64,000 bases of DNA from Antedon mediterranea (lineage: Eukaryota > Echinodermata > Crinoidea > Comatulida > Antedonidae). The notes under the pieces are model-generated. The model searched no databases, had not been told where the DNA came from, and was given only the letters and a program-made list of their open reading frames with translations. The first letter of the stretch is position 1, and every line of letters starts with the position of its first letter. Position numbers and translations under genes: made by a program. The stretch lies in assembly GCF_964355755.1 (NCBI RefSeq), contig NC_092671.1, positions 2,582,501-2,646,500 of the forward strand, in the 5' to 3' direction. Below, in pieces: positions 52,035 through 60,890 of the stretch.

Positions 52035-52157
52035 AATTTTTATTGTAAATGCATTTATAAATCCGATTGTTTTAACCTTACTGAATTTCGAAGATATATG
52101 AAAGAGTTACTTTGTAAAAGAATAAATTTAAGAAAAAACAAAATAGACGTTTTATAA
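52035..52157 (+). pseudogene. Duplicated 3' end of an A receptor
   Basis: Only 25 bp after the A2 stop, the last 40 or so codons of an A gene appear again: ATTGTAAATGCATTTATAAA, a TM7 region missing TATTGG, then CTGAATTTCGAAGATATATG and a tail that would end KIDVL. It is closest to A2 and must come from a local tandem or unequal-exchange event. Not expressible as a receptor. Confidence 0.9.
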
Positions 52158-52598
52158 AAGTAAAATGTATGATCATTCCAGAACAAAATATTTGATTGGC
52201 TAGTTGTTAGGTCATCTATTTAACAGCTAATTACTGGGCCTAAGCAAACCCAACCCTAACTCTTGCTCCCTAGTTTAACAGCGCATGTGCATCTACTTGT
52301 TATATTTGTTATGAGAGGTGCAAGATCAACAGTTCCAATAGTATTTTAATTATTGTTATTATAGTCTTGTGTTACCAAACTTTAATTTTAGCTTGATAAT
52401 GTAAAATATATTAAAATTATCTGACCAACTGCAAAACTACACTTTAATATGATAATCAATATATTCATTATAAATACTGTCCACCAGCCATCCAACCTAT
52501 AGTATTTAATGTGGACTCTTAGTGTAAAACTATCTTGTCTGTAATCGAGCAACTGTTTCTATTATTAAATTTTATCTTCATAATACATTTGAAAAAAT
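52158..52598 (+). promoter_or_regulatory. A2-B1 spacer with probable B1 promoter
   Basis: Homologous to the A3-B2 spacer at 55033-55573: both have GGGCCTAAGCAAACCCAACC, AACAGCGCATGTGCA, TAGTATTTAATGTGGAC and, just before the ATG, AAATTTTATCTTCATAATA. The last 100 bp are best kept and probably include the B promoter. No gene in the spacer. Confidence 0.5.
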
Positions 52599-53486
52599 AT
52601 GGATTACAATTGCAGTAAATTGACTGACTGGATCAGTGATGTCACAGAATCAGATTTAATGACGGGAGGAATAGTTCTATTTATTCTAAGTTCATTATCT
52701 TTTCTTGCAAACTTACTTGTGATTGTTTTATTTGCAACAAGTAAAAGACTAAAACAGAAAAAGAACATTTTCATTGGTTTTTTAGCGATTATTGATATAT
52801 CAGCAAGCATATTGGCAATACCTGGATGTCTAGTTTTCTATTATGATGAAAATATTATTATTATATTAATATCGCACGGAAGTGAAGGACTTTTCATATC
52901 ATCTTTATCAACTATTACCGCTATAGCAGTTGATAGATCAATAGCTCTTGTGTGGGCGCCGCTTCGATACCACTCTCTAGTCACAACTCAACGATGCATA
53001 GTTGCTTGTGTTTTGATTGCAGTTCTACCATTTTTATACATAGTGTGTTTGAACTTCTTTGCATATAACCAATCTTTTTTACTATTTTCTTTTACAACGT
53101 TTCTAATAATGATTTGTACAATATTTATGTACATCGATATCTACAAGAAGCTTCGCCAAAATCGTTCAAACGTACACACATCTAGAAATGAAATTGAAGA
53201 ATTTAACAAATTGTTCAAAACTTTCATCACCATTATTGCAATTTTTGTCTTTACATGGGGACCTAATATATGTATTATTCTGATATATTTTTCATCACTA
53301 TTTTATCACTGCTCTGAAGTTCCAAAAGTGATACAGTTAATTCTGCCAATTACATATATATTTGTTGTTTTAAATTCTTTTGTAAATCCAATTGTTTACT
53401 GGTTTCATCTCACAGACTTTAAACAATCTGTAAGAGATTTGTACAAGAAATGTTATCAGCGAAAATCAAGAATTGAGGTTTTGTAA
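52599..53486 (+). CDS. Receptor B1: rhodopsin-class GPCR, single exon
   Basis: A 295-residue intact receptor of subfamily B, starting MDYNCS with sequon N4-C5-S6. Landmarks: A37-N38 in TM1 (Gly replaced by Ala), D66 in TM2, D112-R113-S114, PLRYH 121-125, W220 and P222 in TM6, ECL3 Cys238, NPIVY 263-267. Unlike A genes it has extra Cys at 77 (after TM2) and 150 (end of TM4), which could pair with each other. Cys285 in helix 8 may be palmitoylated. The C-terminus SRIEVL ends E-V-L, as in A2. About 93% identical to B2 by eye. Paired with A2 in the duplicated unit. Ligand unknown. Confidence 0.93.
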   Translation: MDYNCSKLTDWISDVTESDLMTGGIVLFILSSLSFLANLLVIVLFATSKRLKQKKNIFIGFLAIIDISASILAIPGCLVFYYDENIIIILISHGSEGLFISSLSTITAIAVDRSIALVWAPLRYHSLVTTQRCIVACVLIAVLPFLYIVCLNFFAYNQSFLLFSFTTFLIMICTIFMYIDIYKKLRQNRSNVHTSRNEIEEFNKLFKTFITIIAIFVFTWGPNICIILIYFSSLFYHCSEVPKVIQLILPITYIFVVLNSFVNPIVYWFHLTDFKQSVRDLYKKCYQRKSRIEVL

Positions 53487-53929
53487 AATTAATTTTTAAG
53501 AATGTTCATAGTATAAGTTTTGCTTTGTAGTTAAAAAATTCTTCAAGGCATTTCTTTCAATGCAACTTTTTAAATAATATTAATATAGCAATGTGGATTT
53601 TTATAAGAAAATCAAAATAGTAAAAACATATATTATATCAATTTTGTTATTTTACAAAAATGAAAATTAATATTAGTCTATTTGCCTATTACACTTGATG
53701 ATACCTCAACTCTGATTGGTCAATATAAGAAGCAACCAAGCAGGTACTTCTATGGTGTTTTTGATTGTCTTTGTGTTTGTTTGTATTTTGAAATTAAAAT
53801 TGTAAACTGTATGTGCAAGAAATGCTTGTGAAAATAACAGTTTTATAATATATATTTATGCTATTTGGTTAAATCCCTTTCTGGTGATCCAGATTTAATG
53901 AAACGAAAAATGTGTAAACATACAGTATG
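53487..53929. other. B1 3' flank
   Basis: AT-rich, with no gene. No copies of the 20-bp GAGCATGTGCAGAGGTTTGT repeat that follows B2 are seen here. Confidence 0.5.
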
Positions 53930-54168
53930 CTACTTCATATTACCTGCTACAAAACAAACATGACAAATATAATTAATGGCAAGATCAAAGCAAGACATTA
54001 TTAAGCATATCAATAAACTTGATATCTGTCAATCAAACTAAACCTTAAGTTAATAAGTTAAATTAAGAAAGATATTAAAGCAATTTACATATTGTTGGCT
54101 ACAGAAGAAAGACAAAGAGTTTTGAAGAAGGAAAACGTATACAGAGAACAGATAGTGAATCAAATAAA
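53930..54168 (+). promoter_or_regulatory. Upstream block of receptor A3
   Basis: Contains AATTAATGGCAAGATCAAAG, CTGTCAATCAAACTAAACC, TTAAGTTAATAAGTTAAATT and a TATTAAAG box at 54073-54080, 89 bp before the ATG. The same series precedes A5 (with the shared AATTAATGGCAAGAT), A4 and A6. TATTAAA is a known weak TATA variant; its use as a core promoter here is inference. Confidence 0.55.
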
Positions 54169-55032
54169 ATGGAAAATTGTACTGGTATTGCTAATTCCTA
54201 TACTGGTGCTGATAAAGATGACATCAATAAAGGACAAATACTGCTGTACATTGTTTGTTCATTTTGTTTCCTTGGAAACCTACTTGTAATTATTTTATAC
54301 ACAACTAATGAAAAACTACGAAAGATACAGAATCTATTCATAGGACTACTAGCACTTATTGATGCAACATCAAGTTTGGTTATGGTGCCAGGATCACTTA
54401 ATCTGAATGGTGATGATTCTCTAATTGTTTTTATAACTGCTTGTGCTACTAACAGCCTGCTAATATCTTCTGCATTGACAATTGCCGCAATAGCTGTTGA
54501 TCGTTCCATTGCTCTGGTATGGGCACCTCTACGATACCACGTTATTGTGACTTTAAAGCGTTACATTTTTGTAGCATTTACAATTGCAGTACTACCGTTT
54601 ATCTACATGCTGGCTATATACCTTTTCGATAGAGACCGTGTCTTTATTTCCTATTTTTCAGTTATCCTTTTTTCAATGTTAGCAACTATTTTCCTGTACA
54701 TCAATATCTACATAAAACTAAAGAATAATCGTACTACTGTAAACTTAAGCACCAATGATATTGAAGAGTTTAAAAAATTGTTTAAAACATTTACCATTAT
54801 TATTTCAGTGTATGTAATCACATGGGGACCAAACATGTGTGTTATTTTTGTTTATTTCTCTGGACTTTTTATGGACTGCTCAGATATTCCAGAAGTTGTA
54901 CTGCTTGTATTGCCATCAACATATATAATTTTAATTCTAAATGCATTTATAAATCCAATTGTTTATTGGTTTCATCTCACTGAATTTCAAAAATCTATGA
55001 AAGAGTTATTTTGCAGAAGAATTAATCCATAA
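54169..55032 (+). CDS. Receptor A3: rhodopsin-class GPCR, shortened tail
   Basis: A 287-residue subfamily A receptor with all seven helices. Landmarks: N3-C4-T5 sequon, G36-N37, D65, D111-R112-S113, PLRYH 120-124, W219 and P221, ECL3 Cys237, NPIVY 262-266, helix-8 Cys282. The Trp of the DWY motif near residue 10 is Ser here (IANSY). The reading frame stops after RRINP, so it lacks the conserved RIEVL-type tail of its relatives and any PDZ ligand. The loop after TM2 reads LNLNGDDSLIVF, different from every other copy. Forms the second A-B unit with B2, 541 bp downstream. Otherwise intact and probably functional. Confidence 0.9.
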   Translation: MENCTGIANSYTGADKDDINKGQILLYIVCSFCFLGNLLVIILYTTNEKLRKIQNLFIGLLALIDATSSLVMVPGSLNLNGDDSLIVFITACATNSLLISSALTIAAIAVDRSIALVWAPLRYHVIVTLKRYIFVAFTIAVLPFIYMLAIYLFDRDRVFISYFSVILFSMLATIFLYINIYIKLKNNRTTVNLSTNDIEEFKKLFKTFTIIISVYVITWGPNMCVIFVYFSGLFMDCSDIPEVVLLVLPSTYIILILNAFINPIVYWFHLTEFQKSMKELFCRRINP

Positions 55033-55039
55033 GAGTTTT

Positions 55040-55125
55040 TTTGAGCATGTGCAGATGTTTGTTTGAGCATGTGCAGAGGTTTATGAGCATGTGCAGAGGT
55101 TTATGAGTCTGTGTAGAGGTTTGAG
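55040..55125. repeat. 20-bp repeat GAGCATGTGCAGAGGTTTGT, about 4 copies
   Basis: Four imperfect copies right after the A3 stop. The same unit occurs after B2 (about 56513-56545) and in a longer array after the B relic (59245-59510). It therefore marks 3' flanks of three members of the cluster. Confidence 0.85.
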
Positions 55126-55573
55126 TTATTTTGCTGGGCCTAAGCAAACCCAACCCAATAACAGCGCATGTGCACCAAATGAAATGAAATGAGGTTCTAG
55201 ATGACAGAGCAAGGTTGACACTTACAACTATGTACTAAACGCCAATATCCTATATATTTAAATTATTGTTTATAGTCTTGGTTTACCCAACTTAATTACA
55301 ATCTTTATTGACACTTTATTTAGATAGCTTAATTATTTAAAATTTATTAAAACAATCTGCCCAACTGAAAACCTACGATAATATAAAAATCAATATGTTC
55401 ATTTATAAATAAGTGTCTACAAGCAACTGACACTTAGTATTTAATGTGGACGCTTAGTGTCCGCATGTCAAGCTATTCCATTTTTCTAAAAATTTGTAAA
55501 TTTCAGTTACTATCTCTAATCAAGCAACTATTTTTTGGGTTAAATTTTATCTTCATAATAAATTTGTGAAAAT
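55126..55573 (+). promoter_or_regulatory. A3-B2 spacer with probable B2 promoter
   Basis: Homologous to 52158-52598 along most of its length; the last part, with TCTAATCAAGCAACTATTT and AAATTTTATCTTCATAATAA before the ATG, is the best kept. No gene. Confidence 0.5.
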
Positions 55574-56461
55574 ATGGATTATAATTGCAGTAAATTGACT
55601 GACTGGATTACTGATGTCACAGAATCAGATTTAATGATGGCAGAAATAGTTCTATTTATTCTAAGTTCATTATCTTTTCTTGCAAACTTACTTGTGATTG
55701 TTTTATTTGCAACAAATAAAAGACTACAAAAGAAAAAGAACATTTTCATTGGTTTTTTAGCGATTATTGATATATCAGCAAGCATATTGGCAATACCTGG
55801 ATGTCAAGTTTTCATTTATGATGAAAATATTATTATCATTTTAATATCGTACGGAAGTGAAGGACTTTTAATGTCATCTTTATCAACTATTGCTGCCATA
55901 GCAGTTGATAGATCAATAGCTCTTGTGTGGGCGCCGCTTCGATACCACTTTCTAGTCACAACCCAACGATACATAGTTGCTTGTGTTTTAATTGCAGTTC
56001 TACCATTTTTGTACATAGTGTGTTTGAACTTCTTTGCATATAACCAATCTGTTTTATTAGTTTCTTTTACAACATTTCTAATAATGATTTGTACAATATT
56101 TATGTACATCAACATCTACAAGAAGCTCCGTCAAAATCGTTCAAACGTACACACAACTAGTAATGAAATTGAAGACTTTAACAAATTGTTCAAAACTTTC
56201 ATCACCATTATTGCAATTTTTGTCTTTACATGGGGACCTAATATATGTATTATTCTGATATATTTTTCATCATTATTTTATCACTGCTCTGAAGTTCCAA
56301 AAGTGATACAGTTAATTCTGCCAATTACATATATATTTGTTATTTTAAATTCTTTTGTAAATCCAATTGTTTACTGGTTTCATCTCACAGACTTTAAACA
56401 ATCTGTAAGAGATTTGTACAAGAATTGTTATCAGCGAAAATCAAGAATTGAGGTTTTGTAA
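55574..56461 (+). CDS. Receptor B2: rhodopsin-class GPCR, single exon
   Basis: A 295-residue intact subfamily B receptor. Key residues are at the same positions as in B1: N4-C5-S6, D66, DRS 112-114, W220, P222, Cys238, NPIVY 263-267, end SRIEVL. About 20 differences from B1 are scattered, with a cluster in the loop after TM2 (GCQVFIYDE against GCLVFYYDE) and in TM3 (SYGSEGLLMSS against SHGSEGLFISS). Second member of the duplicated A-B unit. The 3' flank runs into the 20-bp repeat and then the AATAAA-bearing minisatellite. Confidence 0.93.
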   Translation: MDYNCSKLTDWITDVTESDLMMAEIVLFILSSLSFLANLLVIVLFATNKRLQKKKNIFIGFLAIIDISASILAIPGCQVFIYDENIIIILISYGSEGLLMSSLSTIAAIAVDRSIALVWAPLRYHFLVTTQRYIVACVLIAVLPFLYIVCLNFFAYNQSVLLVSFTTFLIMICTIFMYINIYKKLRQNRSNVHTTSNEIEDFNKLFKTFITIIAIFVFTWGPNICIILIYFSSLFYHCSEVPKVIQLILPITYIFVILNSFVNPIVYWFHLTDFKQSVRDLYKNCYQRKSRIEVL

Positions 56462-56639
56462 AATGATGTTTAAAGAATGTTCATACACACAGCAGATGCA
56501 GGAGATGCAAGTGCAGCTGTTTGTGAGCATGTGCAGAGGTTTGCATAGTACAATAAACACAATTAAATCGATATAATATAAATAATAATATAAAACAAAC
56601 TCGGAAACAAGCCATTATGGCTCTATTTTTCAACTATAT

Positions 56640-57818
56640 TTCTTCATTACTAAAGATAACAAATAAAGTTCATTTCTGAAAATGTACAAAGTTTATTTCT
56701 GAAGATGAACAAATAAAGTTTATTTCTGAAGATGAACAAAATAAAGTTCATTTCTGAAGATAACAAATAAAGTTCATTTCTGAAGATAACAAATAAAGTT
56801 CATTTCTGAAGATAACAAATAAAGTTCATTTCTGAAGATGAACAAATAAAGTTCATTTCTGAAGATGAACAAATAAAGTTTATTTCTGAAGATGAACAAA
56901 ATAAAGTTCATTTCTTAAGTTGAACAAATAAAGTTCATTTCTGAAGATGAACAAATAAAGTTCATTTCTGAAGATAACAAATAAAGTTCATTTCTTAAGA
57001 TAACAAATAAAGTTCATTTCTGAAGATAACAAATAAAGTTCATTTCTGAAGATGAACAAAATAAAGTTCATTTCTGAAGATGAATAAATAAAGTTAATTT
57101 CTGAATGATGAACAAATAAAGTTCATTTCTGAAGATGAACAAATAAAGTTCATTTCTGAAGATAAACAAATAAAGTTCATTTCTGAAGATAACAAATAAA
57201 GTTCATTTCTGAAGATGAACAAATAAAGTTTATTTCTGAAGATGAACAAATAAAGTTTATTTCTGAAGATGAACAAAATAAAGTTCATTTCTTAAGTTGA
57301 ACAAATAAAGTTCATTTCTGAAGATGAACAAATAAAGTTCATTTCTTAAGATGAACAAAAAAAGTTCATTTCTGAAGATAACAAATAAAGTTCATTTCTG
57401 AAGATGAACAAAATAAAGTTCATTTCTGAAGATGAACAAATAAAGTTCATTTCTGAAAATAACAAATAAAGTTCATTTCTTAAGATGAACAAATAAAGTT
57501 CATTTCTGAAGAAAACAAATAAAGTTCATTTCTGAAGATGAACAAAATAAAGTTCATTTCTGAAGATGAATAAATAAAGTTAATTTCTGAAGGATAAACA
57601 AATAAAGTTCATTTCTGAAGATAAACAAATAAAGTTCATTTCTGAAGATGAACAAATAAAGTTCATTTCTGAAGATGAACAAATAAAGTTCATTTCTGAA
57701 GATGAACAAATAAAAGTTCATTTCTGAAGATTAACAAAATAAAGTTCATTTCTGAGGATGAAATTTCTGAAGATAAACAAAATAAAGTGAATTTCTGAAG
57801 ATGAACAAATAAAGCTTA
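56640..57818. repeat. AATAAA-bearing minisatellite, about 45 copies
   Basis: Copies of 24-28 bp of the form AACAAATAAAGTTCATTTCT followed by GAAGATG. Length varies because GATAACAAAT and GATGAACAAAT variants alternate. Nearly every copy has a canonical AATAAA on the + strand. Some higher-order order is visible: a block with TTCTTAAGTTGAAC recurs near 56910 and 57290. A - strand frame at 57094-57288 is a by-product. Confidence 0.97.
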
Positions 57819-58095
57819 AAATATACTAGAATCAAACACCTCAGCTTGCCCCACCTTTGTTTGTTTCATATATCAAACTTGTTAGTAGTTAAATTGATGT
57901 CAAAGTTTAAAACAAAGAAACCTTCAAGTTGTTTTAAGATGAAAGGCTTTTCACTGTTTCTTTGTAATTATATTTCACTGTAGATTTTTATATCAATCAA
58001 AATTGTACAAATGTGTATTTTAGTATCAAACAATGTTGTTATTGTATGAAAATGACAATAAATTAGCTTTTAAAATGATGTACTGGAATATTAAA
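57819..58095. other. Spacer without a gene
   Basis: AT-rich spacer between the minisatellite and the A4 upstream block. Nothing recognised. Confidence 0.5.
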
Positions 58096-58308
58096 CTCTG
58101 TAGATCATATTTCATAGTACAGTATCCATGTCACAAGACAAGATCAAAGTAAGACATTATTAGCAACAATCAACCTGATGTCAATCAAACTAAATCCGAA
58201 GTTAGTAAGCTAAATTATGAAGGATATTAAAGCATTTTACACATTGCTGGTAACAGAACAATGTACAAGCTAGCAGAACATAAATACTAAATAAGCAAAG
58301 ATATTCAA
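58096..58308 (+). promoter_or_regulatory. Upstream block of pseudogene A4
   Basis: ATCATATTTCATAGTACAG, ACATTATTAGCAACAATCAA, TGTCAATCAAACTAAATCC, TTAGTAAGCTAAATTATGAA, a TATTAAAG box at 58225-58232 and CACATTGCTGG. It is well kept although the gene behind it is dead. Confidence 0.55.
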
Positions 58309-59004
58309 ATGGAAAATTGTACTGGTCAAGTTTAATTTTTAATGCCTGGTTCACTGCCTCTTGGTGATAATAATTCTCCTCATTTTATTAACTACTTATA
58401 CTGCTAACAGTCCGTTAATGTCTTCTGCATTGACAATTGCAGCAATAGCTGTTGATCGTTCCATTGCTCTGGTATGGGCACCTTTACGATACCACGTATT
58501 GTAACTCTTAAGCGTTACATTTTTGTAGCATTTACAATTGCAGTGTTACCATTTATCTGCCTAATGACTGTAATTCATATTGATAGAAACATCTTCTTTA
58601 TAACTTTTTCTTAAGTTATCCTTTTATCAATGTTAATTACTATTTTTGTGTACATCAATATCTACATAAAACTCAGAAACAATCGTACACACTTCACTGC
58701 CAACAATATTAAGGAATTTAAAAAATTGTTTAAAACATTTGCTATTATTATCTCAATGTATGTGCTCACATGGGGACCAAACATGTGTGTTATTTTTGTT
58801 TATTTTTCTGGACTTTTTACAGATTGTTCAGATATTCCAGAAGTATTACTGTTTGTATTGCAATCAACGTATATAATTTTAGTAGTAAATTCATTTATAA
58901 ATCCAATTGTTTATTGGTTTCATTTCACTGAATTTCGAAGATCTATGAAAGAATTATTTTGCAGAATAATGAAACTAAGAAGCACAAGAATAGACGTTCA
59001 ATAA
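58309..59004 (+). pseudogene. Receptor pseudogene A4
   Basis: Starts MENCTG like A2 and A3, then jumps after six codons to the end of TM2 (ATGCCTGGTTCACTG), a deletion of about 60 codons that removes TM1 and most of TM2 and leaves an early stop (CAAGTTTAA). A second lesion drops one base at CCACGTATTG after PLRYH, and a third stop lies in TM5 (TTTTTCTTAAG). From 58630 the frame is open through TM6 (WGPN), ECL3 Cys and NPIVY to a tail ending RIDVQ. TM3-ICL2 remains almost identical to functional copies. Cannot make a seven-helix receptor. Confidence 0.93.
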
Positions 59005-59057
59005 AGTATAATTGATTTTTAACATGCAAAGTCTGAACAAACTATTAATAATAATTT

Positions 59058-59080
59058 GATCATGATAATAATTATCATGA
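59058..59080. repeat. 23-nt near-perfect palindrome
   Basis: ATCATGATAAT, one central base, then the reverse complement, ATTATCATGAT. It sits at the junction between A4 and the B relic. Confidence 0.8.
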
Positions 59081-59220
59081 TTATTGCAATATTTTTCCTA
59101 CTCTGAAGTGACAGTTATTTCTGTCAAATATATTTGCTATTTTAAATTGTTTTGTAAATCCAATTGTTATAATGCTTTCATCTCACAAACTTTGAGAGAC
59201 ATCTGTACAAGCATTTAAGT
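59081..59220 (+). pseudogene. 3' relic of a B receptor
   Basis: From about 59081 (TTATTGCAATATTTTT) the sequence follows the 3' end of B1/B2 with gaps: CTCTGAAGTG (ECL3), ATATATTTGCTATTTTAAAT, TGTAAATCCAATTGTTA, TTTCATCTCACAAACTTTGA and TGTACAAG. The next bases, CATACACACA and CAGATG, also match the B2 3' flank, followed by the same 20-bp repeat. So A4 plus this relic are the remains of a third A-B unit. Confidence 0.85.
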
Positions 59221-59244
59221 CTTGTAAGATGTTCATACACACAT

Positions 59245-59510
59245 CAGATGTGAGACACAGCACTGTGAGCATGTGCAGAGGTTTGTTAGCATGTGCAGAA
59301 GTTTGTGAGCATGTTGAGAGGTTCGTAAACATATGCAGAGGATTGCGAACAAGTTCAGAGATTTGTGAGCATGTGCAGAGGTTTGTGATCATGTGCAGAT
59401 GTTTGTGAGCATGTGCAGAGGTTCGTGATGTTGGGCAGAAGTTTGCAAGCATGTGCAGAGGTTCGTGATGTTGGGCAGAAGTTTGTAAGCATGTGCAGAG
59501 GTTTGTTACT
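59245..59510. repeat. 20-bp repeat array, about 13 copies
   Basis: Imperfect copies of GAGCATGTGCAGAGGTTTGT with variants such as GATGTTGGGCAGAAGTTTG. Homologous to the short arrays after A3 and B2. A - strand frame across it is an artefact. Confidence 0.93.
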
Positions 59511-59648
59511 ATTGCTTTAAATCTTTCAAAATGTTTAAAAAGATTAGATAACTTTTACTAAGTTGTCTTCAAGCACAAGTTATCGTGAGAATAGGGATTT
59601 TGAAGAAAAAAAATTAGTTATCATAATTAAGCCCTTTACTATGTAAAT

Positions 59649-59918
59649 ATATCATATTTCGTTGTACATTTATTTATGTCACACACCAATAACATGTTAT
59701 GTCAATATAATTAATGGCAAGATATTAAAATACATTACTATTGAGCTTATCAATCAACATGATTGCCTGTCATTCAACCTAAAAATCAAGTTTGTGAGCT
59801 AGATTAGGAATGATATTAAAGCACTTTAAACATTGAAGACACTACAACTATACAGTAGAGGAGCTTTACATATTGAAGAACATACTAAGTTGTGGAAGGG
59901 ACAGTTGATCAATCCCAA
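59649..59918 (+). promoter_or_regulatory. Upstream block of A5
   Basis: TATCATATTTCGTTGTAC, AATTAATGGCAAGAT (shared with A3), TATCAATCAACATGATTG, CTGTCATTCAACCTAAA, TTTGTGAGCTAGATTAGG and a TATTAAAG box at 59814-59821, 98 bp before the ATG. Confidence 0.55.
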
Positions 59919-60795
59919 ATGGAAAACTGTACTGGTATTGCAGATTGGTATAGCAACGTTTTAGATAAAGATCCTGTAAATAAGGCAAGATTTCCATTAT
60001 ATTGTATATGTCCTTTTTGTTTCATTGGAAACCTACTTGTAATTATTTTGTACGCAACTAATGAAAGATTACGTAAAATACAGAATCTCTTCATTGGCCT
60101 ACTAGCGATTTTTGACGCAACATCAAGTTTACTTATAATACCTGGATCACTGGCTCTTAATAACAATCCTTCTCGTATTGTATTGTTAACTGGTTATACT
60201 ACAAACAGCTTGTTAATGTCTTCAGCACTGACAATTGCCGCAATAGCTGTTGATCGTTCCATTGCTCTGGTGTGGGCACCTCTCAGATACCACGTTATTG
60301 TAACTCTAAAGCGTTACATTTTTGTAGCCTTTACAATTTTAGTGCTACCATTCATCTATATGATGTCTTTTGGACAAAAACCTTGTGTTTTTCTTCTTTT
60401 CATCAGTTATCTTTCTTATACTGTTAGCAACTATTTTCCTGTACATCAATATCTACATCAAACTGCAAAACAATCGTACTACTACAAACTTAACAGCCAA
60501 TGATATTGAAGAGTTTAAAAAATTGTTTAAGACATTTGCTACCATTATTTCAGTGTATGTGCTCACATGGGGACCAAATGTATGTATTATCTTTATTTAC
60601 TTCTCTGACATTTTTATGGACTGCTCAGATATTCCAGAAATTATGCAACTTGTTTTGCCAATAACGTATATCATTTTAATTGTAAATGCATTTATAAATC
60701 CGATTGTTTATTGGTTTCACCTTAGTGAATTTAGAAAATCTATGAAAGAGTTACTTTTTAAAAGAATGAATCAACTAAGAATAAATGTTTTGTGA
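59919..60795 (+). pseudogene. Receptor A5 with 8-bp deletion
   Basis: A subfamily A gene that is complete except for one lesion. The first frame (MENCTG to TM4, PFIYM) is normal, with DRS, PLRYH and a normal TM2. Between PFIYM (ending 60362) and the VFF of TM5 (60385) there are 22 nt where A2 has 30, a net loss of 8 nt, so the frame shifts and would stop at 60503 after 194 residues. The second frame, from TM5 to the tail ending RINVL, is intact, with WGPN, ECL3 Cys and NPIVY. A GTG at 59892 extends the frame upstream, but the ATG at 59919 matches the paralogues. One lesion and no other decay suggest a very young pseudogene, a null allele or an assembly error. Confidence 0.88.
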
Positions 60796-60824
60796 ATTAC
60801 AATATAGGCAATGCATTCATATAA

Positions 60825-60890
60825 TTTATAATCCAATAAATTATTGGTTTAACACTGCACCAAATTCCAAAGATCCATGGAAAAGGAGCC
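60825..60890 (+). pseudogene. Fragment of a receptor 3' end
   Basis: TTTATAATCCAATAAATTAT, then TGGTTTAACACTGCACC and AATTCCAAAGATCCATGG, is a diverged copy of the TM7-helix 8 coding segment (NPIVYWF...EFQRSMKE). It lies just downstream of A5, as the similar fragment lies downstream of A2. Confidence 0.75.

Noticed and set aside
57094-57288. Repetitive - strand frame
   Set aside because: By-product of the AATAAA-bearing minisatellite.
59183-59452. 89-codon - strand frame with repeated Cys/His-like peptide
   Set aside because: Translation of the 20-bp repeat array; no domain.
59892-59918. Upstream GTG start for A5
   Set aside because: Paralogues start at the Met equivalent to 59919 (MENCTG); non-ATG starts are unlikely here.
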